DNA of 64,000 nt from an uncultured Pelagibacteraceae bacterium (GTDB lineage Bacteria > Pseudomonadota > Alphaproteobacteria > Pelagibacterales > Pelagibacteraceae), in assembly GCA_902599575.1 (NCBI GenBank), contig CACKFS010000002.1, positions 1 to 64,000 on the forward strand. Reading direction: 5' to 3'. How positions within the stretch are numbered: position 1 is the first letter of the stretch; every line of letters starts with the position of its first letter. Below the pieces are notes generated by a model, which saw only the letters and a list, made by a program, of their open reading frames with translations, was not told where the DNA came from and did no database searches. The position numbers were made by a program, and so were the translations under genes. Of the stretch, positions 28,564 through 39,294 are shown one piece after another.

Positions 28564-29994
28564 ATGAACATAGTAATTTGGGACATAGAATCCTCAAGCT
28601 CTAGCACAGACTTTGGAAGTATTATTGAAATAGGTGGAATTTTAGTAGATCAAAACTTAGTAGAAAAAGAAAGATTTAATTTAAGATGTAGACTTCCAGA
28701 AGGAGAAATTCCTCAATGTATGGCTCTTCTTGTTAACAAAACTGATGTTAACATGCTAACAAAAGCAAATCTAAGTCATTATCAAATGTTATCTCAAGTT
28801 GAGATGATTTTTAAAAAGTGGAGCCCAGCAATATTTTTAGGGTGGTCTAATATAGGTTTTGATGATGAAATGATAAGAAAAGAGTTTTTTAAAGGATTAA
28901 GATATCCATACATCACAAATGCATCTCCCAACAAAAGACATGATGGGCTAAACATTGCTCGCGGTGCTTTTGCTTTAGATAATAATATATTTAAAACTGA
29001 GACTAACGAAAAAGGTAATGCTGTAATGAAGCTAGAGTCTTTAGCTAGAATGAACGGTTTTGAGACTAAAGGAGCTCATAGTGCATTATTCGATGCAGAA
29101 CTAACCCACAAAGTTTTAGGTCTAATAAAGAATAGACAACAAGATACATGGGGCAATTTTTTAAACACTTCAAATAAGCTTGATACAGAGACAATAATTA
29201 AAAAAGAAAAGATAATTACTCTTAATGAATATTTTTATGGAAAATCAAGACTTTATCTTTGTGCTCCTCTTCATCCAAAATTTTGTATTCATCCAATATA
29301 TCAATGGGGGCAGGCTGTCGATCTAAGAGTTGATGTAGAACCTCTCCTAAAAATGTCTATCAATGAGCTAAAATCTGAAATGAAAAAAACACCAAAATTT
29401 TTAAGAACTATTAGGTCAAATAAAGCACCAATAATAATAGGTAAAGAATATGGCATGAAAGTTGAGCCTTATAGCGCTATGGATGTCTCTTTGATTAATA
29501 AAAGAGCAGAACTTGTAAATACTAATGAAAAATTTTCTAAGAATATCTTAATTGCATTAAGAGAAATTGCTGAAGAAAAAGAGCAATCAAAATCTCAAGA
29601 AGATATAGAGCCAGAGGAAAGTATTTATGTAAAATTTACGCCTAACAAAGATACTAATTTATTTCAAAAATGGCATGAAGCACCATGGAATGATAAGTTA
29701 AGATTACTAGATAAATTCGAAGATCAAAGAATGGTAGGATTTGGAAAAAAGATAATATTTCAAGAAGCTCCTCATGTTTTACCAGAATCTATGTTGAAGA
29801 AAATTAAGATGGAAATTGCTAAACGAATTTTAAGTGAAAAAAAAGAAAAATGGTGGACTTGTAAAGAATTTTATCATGAATGCGACAATCTTAGAGATAA
29901 ATTTACCAATGATGGCAACGAGCCAAATTTAAAATTTCTTGATCAATTAAATAATTACGTAATGTCAATTGAAAAAAAATATAAAAATATTTGA
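28564..29994 (+). CDS. sbcB: Exodeoxyribonuclease I
   Basis: DEDD exonuclease motif IVIWDIESSS, FLGWSNIGFDDEMIRKEFF; ExoI-like C-terminal region. Confidence 0.85.
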   Translation: MNIVIWDIESSSSSTDFGSIIEIGGILVDQNLVEKERFNLRCRLPEGEIPQCMALLVNKTDVNMLTKANLSHYQMLSQVEMIFKKWSPAIFLGWSNIGFDDEMIRKEFFKGLRYPYITNASPNKRHDGLNIARGAFALDNNIFKTETNEKGNAVMKLESLARMNGFETKGAHSALFDAELTHKVLGLIKNRQQDTWGNFLNTSNKLDTETIIKKEKIITLNEYFYGKSRLYLCAPLHPKFCIHPIYQWGQAVDLRVDVEPLLKMSINELKSEMKKTPKFLRTIRSNKAPIIIGKEYGMKVEPYSAMDVSLINKRAELVNTNEKFSKNILIALREIAEEKEQSKSQEDIEPEESIYVKFTPNKDTNLFQKWHEAPWNDKLRLLDKFEDQRMVGFGKKIIFQEAPHVLPESMLKKIKMEIAKRILSEKKEKWWTCKEFYHECDNLRDKFTNDGNEPNLKFLDQLNNYVMSIEKKYKNI

Positions 29995-30060
29995 TGTGGA
30001 TAAAACTATTTAAATTATTTAAGAACTTGAATATAAAAATAAATTTTATATAAGAAATAC

Positions 30061-30378
30061 ATGGCAACATTAAACGTCACAGATGAAAATTTTGAGTCAG
30101 AAGTTATCAAGGCTGGAAAACCAGTTGTTGTTGATTTTTGGGCAGAGTGGTGTGGACCTTGTAAACAAATCGGACCCATACTAGAAGAAATTTCAAACGA
30201 AATGTCCGAAGTGATAATTGCCAAACACAATATTGATAATGAACCTAATACACCTACTAAGTATGGAGTAAGAGGAATTCCTACCATGTTACTATTTTCA
30301 GGTGGTGAACTTAAAGCAACTAAAGTTGGAGCAACCACAAAATCTAATATTGTATCTTGGATTAAAGAAAATATTTAA
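30061..30378 (+). CDS. trxA: Thioredoxin
   Basis: VDFWAEWCGPCKQIGP. Confidence 0.96.
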   Translation: MATLNVTDENFESEVIKAGKPVVVDFWAEWCGPCKQIGPILEEISNEMSEVIIAKHNIDNEPNTPTKYGVRGIPTMLLFSGGELKATKVGATTKSNIVSWIKENI

Positions 30379-31643
30379 TTAAGATTTAAAACTTCACCAG
30401 CTAAATAAAGACTTCCTGCACATAAAAAGATGCAATTTTTATCTTTATTATTCATTAATAAAGACTCTTCAATACTTTCAGCAGTAAGAATATTTTTGTT
30501 ATTAAGTTTCTTTTTAAATTCCTCTTTTGAGATGGAACCCTTTTGATTAGGTATATCTATAAGAGTTATTGAATTTACATAATTCTCAAATTGATTAACA
30601 AACTCTTTATGAGGTTTGTCATTCATCATGCCACAAATAAGATGTACTTTTTCGTTTTGTTGTTTAACCCAATTAGAAATTGAAATTGCTGAATTAATAT
30701 TATGTCCCCCATCTATTATTAGCCTATTTTCACCTATTAAATTTTTTAATTTACCTGATTTTATTTCTTCTAAACGTCCTTTTAATCTCATTTTTTTCAT
30801 ACTATTTTTGATATTAGCATCAGATATATTGAATATTTTTCTAGCAGCTGCAATTGAAGTGCTGATATTATAGATTTGGTGATCACCAATCAAATTGGGT
30901 TGAGGTAGCATTATTTCTCCTAATTCATCCTGATAATGAATAAAACTGTTTTCAGATTTTGCCACGTTAAAGTCATCTCCAAAAAAATATTTTTTAGATT
31001 TATTTTCTGTTAAAGATTCTTTAATTTTTATCTTTATTTCTGAATTAATTTGATTGTTAATAAATATATTAGATGTTGGTAATGCGCTAGTTTTTTCATA
31101 AATTACACCATCAATTGTTTTATTATCCAACCAATTTAAATGATCTAAGTGAATTACTCCTAAAAGTGTAAGCAAATTTTTTTTAAATACATTTGTACTA
31201 TCAAATCTGTGAAATAGACCAGCCTCTATAATATTTACATTATCTTTGAAATTCTCAGCATATTTTATAAATGCACATGTTAATATTTCAAAAACTGTTG
31301 CATTATCATTTGCTAATATTCTATCAACATCTTCTAACAAAATGGCAAGATTATTTTCATCAATTTCTTCGTTATTAAAAACAAATCTTTCTGTGTACGA
31401 TTGTAAATGAGGAGACGTATATAAGTTATATTTGAATCCAGCTGTTTTCAAAATTGCGCTTAAAGCAGTAGCCATAGAAGCTTTGGAATTTGTTCCAACT
31501 ACAGTTACAATATTTTTTATTTTGTTTTGTGGATTACCTAATTTATTTAACAGATTAAAGGTTCTGTCTAGAGAGAGATCAATCTTCTTACTATGACGCT
31601 TCTCTATTTTCGATATTATCTTCTGAAGTTTTGTCACCATCAT
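30375..31643 (-). CDS. folC: Folylpolyglutamate/dihydrofolate synthase
   Basis: IDLSLDRTFNLLNKLGNPQ, TVVGTNSKAS. Confidence 0.9.
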   Translation of the reverse strand: MMVTKLQKIISKIEKRHSKKIDLSLDRTFNLLNKLGNPQNKIKNIVTVVGTNSKASMATALSAILKTAGFKYNLYTSPHLQSYTERFVFNNEEIDENNLAILLEDVDRILANDNATVFEILTCAFIKYAENFKDNVNIIEAGLFHRFDSTNVFKKNLLTLLGVIHLDHLNWLDNKTIDGVIYEKTSALPTSNIFINNQINSEIKIKIKESLTENKSKKYFFGDDFNVAKSENSFIHYQDELGEIMLPQPNLIGDHQIYNISTSIAAARKIFNISDANIKNSMKKMRLKGRLEEIKSGKLKNLIGENRLIIDGGHNINSAISISNWVKQQNEKVHLICGMMNDKPHKEFVNQFENYVNSITLIDIPNQKGSISKEEFKKKLNNKNILTAESIEESLLMNNKDKNCIFLCAGSLYLAGEVLNLN

Positions 31644-32520
31644 CTACTTTTACCTCAGATTGTTTCTTTAGCAAGATAGATAACAAAACACCAATTTTTT
31701 CTGGCAAATCTTTTCTTTGAATTATTGTATCCACAAAACCACAAGCTTGAACATGTTCTGATTTTTGAAAATTTTCTGGTAACTCTTCTTTAACAGTTCC
31801 CTCAATTACCCGTCTTCCTGCAAAAGCAATTAAAGTACCTGGCTCAGCAATTTGAATATCACCAAGCATTGCATATGAAGCAGTGATGCCTCCTGCGACG
31901 GGATCAGCAAATAATACAATATATGGAATTTTATTTTTCTTAAGTTCATTTATAGCCAGCGTTGTCCTAGTCATTTGGTTTAACGAAATAATGGACTCTT
32001 GCATTTTCATTCCTCCACCTGTTGCAACAACTAAAAGAGGTTGTTTATTTGAAATAGAATTTTGTGCTGCAAATAAAAATGCCTCACCCTCTGCTGCTCC
32101 AATGCTAGCTCCCATATAATTAAAATCAGATGCGATGGCTGTTAACTTTATATTATTTAAAGAACCATCGGCAACTACCATGCTACAATTTAAACCAGTT
32201 TTTTTTCGAGCACTACTAAGCCTATCTTTATATGATTTCGTATCTGTGAAATTTAAAGGATCATCTGGTGGCATTGGTGTTTTTAGAATCTGGTAATTAT
32301 CTTTTCCGAATAATAAATCAAATCTTTGCTTAGGATTAATTCGATGATGTTTGTTACAGTCAGGACAAACCCATAAATTATTCTCTAAATCTTTTTTTAA
32401 AATTGGACCTTTGCAACAAGATGTCCAATCACTCTCCTCCATATCCTTACGAGACGGTCTTTTTTTAAGAAATCTTTTAATTTTTTCACCAAAATCTAGT
32501 GTTTTTTTTAACCAATTCAT
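31591..32520 (-). CDS. accD: Acetyl-CoA carboxylase carboxyltransferase subunit beta
   Basis: Zn finger C..C...C..C and GGGMKMQESIISLNQM. Confidence 0.95.
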   Translation of the reverse strand: MNWLKKTLDFGEKIKRFLKKRPSRKDMEESDWTSCCKGPILKKDLENNLWVCPDCNKHHRINPKQRFDLLFGKDNYQILKTPMPPDDPLNFTDTKSYKDRLSSARKKTGLNCSMVVADGSLNNIKLTAIASDFNYMGASIGAAEGEAFLFAAQNSISNKQPLLVVATGGGMKMQESIISLNQMTRTTLAINELKKNKIPYIVLFADPVAGGITASYAMLGDIQIAEPGTLIAFAGRRVIEGTVKEELPENFQKSEHVQACGFVDTIIQRKDLPEKIGVLLSILLKKQSEVKVDDGDKTSEDNIENREAS

Positions 32521-33317
32521 AAAATTTTATTTTTCAATTTTTTTACCATATTGCTAACCTTTGTGACAGGATTTTGTCCATTATTTAAACTGCTAGTTAT
32601 TTCTTTGCAAATCGCACTCCCTACAACTAGTCCATCTGCAGTTTTCAATTTTGAAATAGATTTTTCAGTAATACCAAAACCAATAACGCATTTTTTTTTT
32701 GGATCGATTCTTTTTATTTTTTTATAATTTAAAATAATTTTCTTAGGTGAAACTTTAAGCTTACCTCCTGTTGTAGATAGCATTGAAATGTAATAAATCA
32801 TGTTGTGTGATTCTTTTATTATTGAATTCAATCTATGTTTCGATGTAGTGGGTGAAATAAGCTGAACAAAAGAAATAGATTTTTTTTTACACTCGTTTGC
32901 AAATTTTTTATTTTCTGGCCAAGGTAAATCAACTATTATTAAACCATCTATTTTATTTTTCTTGCAATCATTTAAAAACTTATTTTGACCATACTGTAAT
33001 ACCATATTAAAGTATCCCATTAAAATAACTGGCTTCGAAAATTTACTTAATTTAAAATCTTTAACAATTTTGAAAACATCCTTAATTTTAGTGCCATTCT
33101 TTATTGCTCTAAAAGAGCTAGTTTGAATCTGGCCCCCATCAGCAATTGGTGTATTATGTGGAAATCCAACCTCACAAATATCAGCGTACTTAGATATAGC
33201 TTTTAAAATTTTCAAAGAATTTTTTTTTGTGTTGTCTCCAGCGACTGTATAAGTAAGCAACGCTGGTCTACTTTCTTTTTTTGCGAAGTTAAAAGCTTTA
33301 GAAATTGCATTTATCAT
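32517..33317 (-). CDS. trpA: Tryptophan synthase alpha chain
   Basis: EVGFPHNTPIADGGQIQ; DGLIIVDLPW. Confidence 0.94.
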   Translation of the reverse strand: MINAISKAFNFAKKESRPALLTYTVAGDNTKKNSLKILKAISKYADICEVGFPHNTPIADGGQIQTSSFRAIKNGTKIKDVFKIVKDFKLSKFSKPVILMGYFNMVLQYGQNKFLNDCKKNKIDGLIIVDLPWPENKKFANECKKKSISFVQLISPTTSKHRLNSIIKESHNMIYYISMLSTTGGKLKVSPKKIILNYKKIKRIDPKKKCVIGFGITEKSISKLKTADGLVVGSAICKEITSSLNNGQNPVTKVSNMVKKLKNKIL

Positions 33318-34546
33318 AGTTTTACACCTAATTTTTTTTTTAAAATTTTCCTATCTTTATAAGCATCTCCACAACTATTAACTATAACTATTGTATTTTT
33401 AGAAAGTTTTTTAGCCTCTGAAATTGCAACTGAAAAGGCATGACTTGGTTCTAACGAAGGTCTTATGCTTTCATACTTTGATACAATTTTGAAAGCTTTT
33501 AGAGCATCCTCATCACTTGCTGCAGTATATCTTGCTCTCTTAGTATCTTTTAAAAAACAGTGAAGCGGAGATACTCCTGGATAATCCAGACCAGCTGAAA
33601 TTGACTTTGTTTCTTCAATTTGACCTTCTGAGTTTTGATTTACATATTGTGCAGCTCCATGTAAAATACCTATCTTAGACCCGTAAGTTAATGGTGCAGC
33701 ATGTTTTTTGCTTTTAGATGGCCCACCTGCCTCAACTCCTATAAACTCAACTTGCTTTTTATCATAATCCATAAATTCATTCCAAAAACCAAAACTTGAG
33801 CTCCCTCCTCCAACACAATTATAAAGTTTTAATCTTTTTGGTATCTTTCCAAATTGTTCAAGTATTTGTATTTTTAATTCTCTTGAAATTTGACTTGTAG
33901 ACCAGCCACAAATCTTAACAAATATATTAGGCCCAACTGTTGAACCTACACACATTGCTGTTGTATCACAATTAGCCACCCAAAATCTCATACATTCTGA
34001 GACGGCATCTACTAGGGTTTGACTGCCTGAATAAACTGGCACAATTTCTGCACCATTACTTTTAATTGCTTTAACGTTTGGTTGTTGTCTTTCGATATCT
34101 TTTGCACCCATAAAAATTTTACATTTTAAGCCAAATTTTTTTGCAGCCATGCTTAACATTTTCCCTGCATAACCAGCTCCTGTATCCCCACAAATAATTT
34201 TTTTACCTGATTTTTTTGCTAAAAGACAATGAACTGTAGCATTATAAATTTTGTGAGCACCTCCATTTGCATCAGACACTACTTTCGACCATATTTCAGC
34301 TCCACCCACATACTCTGTGAGGTTATTTAATTTTATAAATCTAGTAGGAGCTCCTACCCAATTTTTAAAATATTTATCTCTTTCACTTAAGAATTTTCTG
34401 TCTTTTTTGAGTTTATTAAATAAAATTTCTAAATCGCTAATAGGCTTTTTAAGAGTTTCAGGAACAAAATTTCCTCCAAATTTACCTCCCCAAAATCCTA
34501 ACTTGTCATGTTGATCTATAACAGAAATTTTTTTTTTTAATTTCAT
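33314..34546 (-). CDS. trpB: Tryptophan synthase beta chain
   Basis: GGAHKIYNA, CVGGGSSSFG. Confidence 0.95.
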   Translation of the reverse strand: MKLKKKISVIDQHDKLGFWGGKFGGNFVPETLKKPISDLEILFNKLKKDRKFLSERDKYFKNWVGAPTRFIKLNNLTEYVGGAEIWSKVVSDANGGAHKIYNATVHCLLAKKSGKKIICGDTGAGYAGKMLSMAAKKFGLKCKIFMGAKDIERQQPNVKAIKSNGAEIVPVYSGSQTLVDAVSECMRFWVANCDTTAMCVGSTVGPNIFVKICGWSTSQISRELKIQILEQFGKIPKRLKLYNCVGGGSSSFGFWNEFMDYDKKQVEFIGVEAGGPSKSKKHAAPLTYGSKIGILHGAAQYVNQNSEGQIEETKSISAGLDYPGVSPLHCFLKDTKRARYTAASDEDALKAFKIVSKYESIRPSLEPSHAFSVAISEAKKLSKNTIVIVNSCGDAYKDRKILKKKLGVKL

Positions 34547-35160
34547 GACTTGTTTACCTCGATTAAAAATTTATCAATTTTATTCATATCTTTTTTTCCA
34601 TAAAAATCCTCTAAAGCCCCGCTCACATCAATAATATATTCTTTGTTCTTAAAATTTATGACTTCATTAATTTTAATATTTCCAGCAATCATTTTTTTAA
34701 AATTATTAGGTATATCATCTAATAAACTGTGATCAAAAGCCATAGATTTTTCGTATCCTTTTGAATCAAATAATATAATTTCGGAAAAAGTTAAATAATC
34801 TTTATATTTTTTTATATCAATCTTGCTTTCTACGGTTATAGCTGAAATAATTTTTTTGTTATATTTTTCTTTAATACTTTTCACTTCTTGAGGAGTACAA
34901 TCGTAAATTTGATAATAATCGAAATTTAAGTCTTTTATATTTTCTAATATTTCATTATTAGGTTTGACTAATACTGCAACAAATTTTGTTTTTTTTTTAT
35001 CGTTAGAAAGCAAATTTTTCAGTTTTTCTATTTCAACAAAGCGTTTTGATTTAGTGTAGTTCACTATGAAGCCAACGAATTGAGCCGGGAATTTATGATT
35101 GATAATAAATCTTAAAATATTATTATCAGAAACGCCACATATTTTACATTGTAAGGTCAT
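34543..35160 (-). CDS. trpF: Phosphoribosylanthranilate isomerase (divergent)
   Basis: KICGVS N-terminus, FDSKG, VSGALEDFYGKKDMNKI; operon with trpBA. Confidence 0.8.
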   Translation of the reverse strand: MTLQCKICGVSDNNILRFIINHKFPAQFVGFIVNYTKSKRFVEIEKLKNLLSNDKKKTKFVAVLVKPNNEILENIKDLNFDYYQIYDCTPQEVKSIKEKYNKKIISAITVESKIDIKKYKDYLTFSEIILFDSKGYEKSMAFDHSLLDDIPNNFKKMIAGNIKINEVINFKNKEYIIDVSGALEDFYGKKDMNKIDKFLIEVNKS

Positions 35161-35828
35161 TGACGTAAATGATCAATTAAAATTTTAAAATTTTTTTTTA
35201 TGTTTCCTTTTGTTAAATCTCTTCCGATTACCAGCCAATCACTTCCCTGATTAAAAGCTTCCCTAGGTGACATAACTCTTTTTTGATCATGTATTTTCGA
35301 AGAAATTCTTATACCAGGTGTTATGATTTCTTTATTAAAAATTTTTTTGACAATTTTGACTTCTCGAGGACCACATACTAATGCATCAAGTTTAGCTTTT
35401 TTTGCTAACTTTGATTGCATCACAACTATTTCTTTTAATGATCTCTTATGTCCAATATCCTTCAAATCTTTACTATCTAAAGATGTTAAAGTAGTAACTC
35501 CTACTATCTTAATTTTTCCAGCAACTCTCTTAACTTCTCTCAGGGCTTTTAAACCTGAGGATATATGAACTGTGATATAATCTATCTTAAGGTCTTTCAA
35601 AGAATTTAAAGTAGAAGACATTGTATTTGGAATGTCATGCAGTTTTAAATCAATAAATATAATCTTATTTTTTAATTTTGATATAAAAATTCTTCCATTT
35701 TTTGAATTTAGAAACTCTAGGCCAAATTTATAACCAATCTTAAAATTTTTTAATTTACTTTGTAAAATAATTGACCTTGCTTTCTTAAGATTATTTGTAT
35801 CAACAGCAATAAAAATTTTATTTTTCAT
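35157..35828 (-). CDS. pyrF: Orotidine 5'-phosphate decarboxylase
   Basis: IFIDLKLHDIPNT; TPGIR; WLVIGRDLT. Confidence 0.93.
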   Translation of the reverse strand: MKNKIFIAVDTNNLKKARSIILQSKLKNFKIGYKFGLEFLNSKNGRIFISKLKNKIIFIDLKLHDIPNTMSSTLNSLKDLKIDYITVHISSGLKALREVKRVAGKIKIVGVTTLTSLDSKDLKDIGHKRSLKEIVVMQSKLAKKAKLDALVCGPREVKIVKKIFNKEIITPGIRISSKIHDQKRVMSPREAFNQGSDWLVIGRDLTKGNIKKNFKILIDHLRQ

Positions 35829-36105
35829 TTATAATTTTAAATAATTCTTTGCTCATTTTGAAATTTATATTCTTCTTTTCTGGAGTATAAACAATTTCAC
35901 CAGATTTTGGGTTCCTTGAATTTCTACTTTTTTGAATTTTTTGATGGAATATACCCCATCCTCTTAATTCTACTCTTTCACCGTTTTTTAAAGCTATTTT
36001 TATTTCATTTAGAAATATATCAAATATTTTTAAAAGATCTTTTTTTAATAAATTTGGGTAAATTCGTACTAATTGTTTTATTAAATTTGACTTAGATACT
36101 GGCAA
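35818..36105 (-). CDS. ihfB: Integration host factor beta subunit
   Basis: HU/IHF fold VELRGWGIFHQKIQKSRNSRNPKSGE. Confidence 0.9.
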   Translation of the reverse strand: MPVSKSNLIKQLVRIYPNLLKKDLLKIFDIFLNEIKIALKNGERVELRGWGIFHQKIQKSRNSRNPKSGEIVYTPEKKNINFKMSKELFKIINEK

Positions 36106-36120
36106 TTTACTTAGTAAATT

Positions 36121-37848
36121 TTATTTTTTTTCTTTTTTTTTTGTAAGTTTATCAGACAAAGTTGAAAAAGGTAAGTTTTTTCCTGACAATGGTGAACTAA
36201 ATTTGGATACAGCTTCCTTATTTTGAAGTTCTTCTAAAAGTTTAATGCTAAGTGAAACTTTTCTTTTGTCTATATTTAATTCTGAAATGGCAGCATCTAT
36301 CCTTTCACCCCCAACAAACCTTGAAGGTCTAGCGTCAGAAGATGACACAGCAATTTGTGACTTTTTTATTAACAAATTTAAACCACAGCCCTCCGGTTGA
36401 ACCATTAAACCTTTATTATCAGAGGAAAGCACTTTTACAGTAATCGTGTCATTAATTTTTTTGTTTTTAAAGAAATCAAAAGGATCCTTTTGAGTTTGCT
36501 TTAGGCCAACTCGAACTTTTTGCAAATCTTTTTTGATTTCAAGAACTTTAACTTTCATTTTATCTCTCAGTTTGAAATCTTTCGCAATTTCTTCAGGAAC
36601 ACCAGTATAACTCAAATCATTAAAATGAAGAAACGCATCAATCTCATAATCATCCAATTTTAGATAAATTGCATATTCATTCATGCTACTTATTGTACCA
36701 CTTAACTCCGATCCAACTGGGTTATTTTTTTGAATTTGATCAAAAGGATTTTCTTTAGTTAATCTGTAAGAAACTGCTATTCTCCTTTTGTCTTTATCAA
36801 TTTCAGTTATAACGCAATTAATTTTATCCCCAACTTTGAAAAATTTTTTTGGAGAAACATTTTTTCTAGTCCAGCTTATTTCGCTTGAATGTAATAATGT
36901 TGTTAATCCAGGCTCCAGTTCTGCAAACACACCAAAGTCCATTATTTTAATTACTTTAACCTCATATTTTTTATTTAATTCATAGTTTGAAATTTTATCA
37001 AAAGGATCAGGAGACAGTTGCTTAATACTACAACCAATTTGTAATTTTTCTTTATCAACATTAATTACTAGCAGATCATGTTTATCACCTATATTAAACA
37101 CTTCTTCTGGATGATTGACTCTTGAATAGCTAATTTCTTGCAAATGTACGAGGCAATCTAACTCATTATTAACATTAAAAAAACAACCAAAAGAACTGTA
37201 TCCTTTTACTACTGCATTTTTAATAATATCTCCCTCATTGTACTTCTCTATAATTTTTGCTTTATCTTCTTTTTTACCAGAAGAAATTATTTGTCTCCTA
37301 GACACACATGCATTACCTCTAATCTTATCCATTTTAATTAATGCAAATTTTTGTGGCTCGTTAATAAGGTGCGATATATCTTTTATTGGAATATCTGATA
37401 TTTGTGAACCTGGACAGAACATTAGAGAGCCAGTATCTATATGTTCAACAATTACTCCGCCTTTACATTTGCTTGTAATTTTACCCATAATAGGCTCGTT
37501 ATTTTCGAAAGCTTTAACTAATGTATCCCAACCCTTTATTTTTTGAGCCTTACTTGCTGAAACTATCACTTCACCATTTTTGTCTTCAATCCTTTCGAGC
37601 AATACTTGTATCTTTTCACCAACTTTTAATTTGCCTTCTTGACCTAAAGTTTTCAGCTCGTTTATGTCAACCAAAGGTTCAGATTTAAGGCCCTCAATAA
37701 ATAAAAATACATATTTTTCACCGACCTTTGTTACAGTACCCTCAATAATTTTACCCTCAGTAAGATTTTTTGTTTTAGAAATTTGATTATTAAGAAGTTT
37801 TTCAAATTCTTTAGATGCGTCTGTATTTGTATCTTTATATATTTCCAT
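36121..37848 (-). CDS. rpsA: 30S ribosomal protein S1
   Basis: 575 aa with multiple S1 domains. Confidence 0.95.
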   Translation of the reverse strand: MEIYKDTNTDASKEFEKLLNNQISKTKNLTEGKIIEGTVTKVGEKYVFLFIEGLKSEPLVDINELKTLGQEGKLKVGEKIQVLLERIEDKNGEVIVSASKAQKIKGWDTLVKAFENNEPIMGKITSKCKGGVIVEHIDTGSLMFCPGSQISDIPIKDISHLINEPQKFALIKMDKIRGNACVSRRQIISSGKKEDKAKIIEKYNEGDIIKNAVVKGYSSFGCFFNVNNELDCLVHLQEISYSRVNHPEEVFNIGDKHDLLVINVDKEKLQIGCSIKQLSPDPFDKISNYELNKKYEVKVIKIMDFGVFAELEPGLTTLLHSSEISWTRKNVSPKKFFKVGDKINCVITEIDKDKRRIAVSYRLTKENPFDQIQKNNPVGSELSGTISSMNEYAIYLKLDDYEIDAFLHFNDLSYTGVPEEIAKDFKLRDKMKVKVLEIKKDLQKVRVGLKQTQKDPFDFFKNKKINDTITVKVLSSDNKGLMVQPEGCGLNLLIKKSQIAVSSSDARPSRFVGGERIDAAISELNIDKRKVSLSIKLLEELQNKEAVSKFSSPLSGKNLPFSTLSDKLTKKKEKK

Positions 37849-37964
37849 TAATTATTTAAGTGAGAGCTTTTAGAGAAATTTTTTGAATTAATCAAGAAAC
37901 AAAACAAATTTAAACACCATAAAATTCAACAATTTTTAAGGTTAATTAATTAATGTTTTAAGAA

Positions 37965-39290
37965 TTACTGAAATTTGTATCCAATTTTTTTTAAAATACT
38001 AATAAAAGAGGGAAAAGAGCTTTTATGCGACTCCATATCTTCTATAGTCCACTTTCCGCCTAATGACAATGCAGCAATTACAGATGTCATAAATATTCTA
38101 TGATCTTTGTAGTAGTCTTTTATCAAAATATTTTTATTTAGGGTTAAATTTGGATTGCCAAAAATTTTAATTGATCCTTTTCCTAACTTTATTTTTACAC
38201 CTATTTTTTTTAATATTTGAGATGCTAATTTTAGTCTAGGGCTTTCTTTCTTGTCTAATTCCTCAAGTTTTTTAAAACTTGATGTACCAGAAGCCTTAGA
38301 TGCAAGCAGAAAAATTATTAAAAATTCATCTATAGCATTACTATTTAGCTCTACAGGGCAATTTATAGGTTTTAAATTTTTCTGGCTTTTTACATATATA
38401 TCTGCAATTTGTTCTCCATGAACTTTTCTTTTGTTTGTAAATTTCACTTTTGCTCCCATTTTATTTATTATCCTAATGAATCCTATTCTAGAGGGATTTA
38501 TATTAACGTCTTTAATTTTTAATTTAGAATTTTTTAAGAGAAGAGTTAAAACTATAAAAAAAGCACTTGAGCTGATATCTCCAGGAATTATATAATTAAA
38601 TGATTTAAACTGATTTTCACCAATTACTTCAATTCTATCAAATTGTTTTTTTTTGTATATTTTTATTGGTAATTTTAAGTATTTTAAAAATAACTCAGTA
38701 TGATCTCTTGATTTTTTTGCATTAATAATTGTTTTGCCAGGTGTGTTCATTGCAGCCAAAATAACTGAACTTTTACATTGAGCAGAACCTTTTTTTTCAA
38801 AATAATTTATTGGCCTAAGATAATCTGAACCAATTATTTTTAAAGGAAGGTTTTTTTTGTGATTTGAAAAAAACTTTGCCCCAAATTGCTGCAGTGGATT
38901 TATAATTCTTTGAAAGTCTCGCTTTGATAAGCTGTTATCTCCAATTATCTTTACCGAAAAGGGTGACTTGATCAAAAGACCAAGCAAAAGTCGAGCAAAT
39001 GTACCTGAGTTTCCTGCATTTATACTAATATTTTTTTTGTAACTAAATCCATTTAATCCATTACCATAAAGATAACAGTTTCTATTTTTAAAAATTATTT
39101 TAACACCTAATCTTCTAAGCCCTTTTATTGTACTTAATACATCCTCAGCCTTAGGTAAATTTTTTATTTTACATATTCCATATGATTGTGAACCAATTAA
39201 TAATGATCTTATAGATAGGCTTTTGTCACCATCTACATTAATTATTTTATTAAAATCTTTTATTTTCTTTTGAATAACTATTTTAACCAT
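37965..39290 (-). CDS. aroA: 3-phosphoshikimate 1-carboxyvinyltransferase
   Basis: GDKSLSIRSLLIGS, NAGNSGTFARLLLGLL; preferred start MVKIVIQKK. Confidence 0.92.
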   Translation of the reverse strand: MVKIVIQKKIKDFNKIINVDGDKSLSIRSLLIGSQSYGICKIKNLPKAEDVLSTIKGLRRLGVKIIFKNRNCYLYGNGLNGFSYKKNISINAGNSGTFARLLLGLLIKSPFSVKIIGDNSLSKRDFQRIINPLQQFGAKFFSNHKKNLPLKIIGSDYLRPINYFEKKGSAQCKSSVILAAMNTPGKTIINAKKSRDHTELFLKYLKLPIKIYKKKQFDRIEVIGENQFKSFNYIIPGDISSSAFFIVLTLLLKNSKLKIKDVNINPSRIGFIRIINKMGAKVKFTNKRKVHGEQIADIYVKSQKNLKPINCPVELNSNAIDEFLIIFLLASKASGTSSFKKLEELDKKESPRLKLASQILKKIGVKIKLGKGSIKIFGNPNLTLNKNILIKDYYKDHRIFMTSVIAALSLGGKWTIEDMESHKSSFPSFISILKKIGYKFQ

Positions 39291-39294
39291 TAGA

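Noticed and set aside
29995-30003. Perfect DnaA box (TGTGGATAA, reverse of TTATCCACA) between sbcB and trxA
   Set aside because: Single isolated box; at this base composition roughly one occurrence is expected by chance in 64 kb on both strands, and there is no cluster or dnaA/oriC context.
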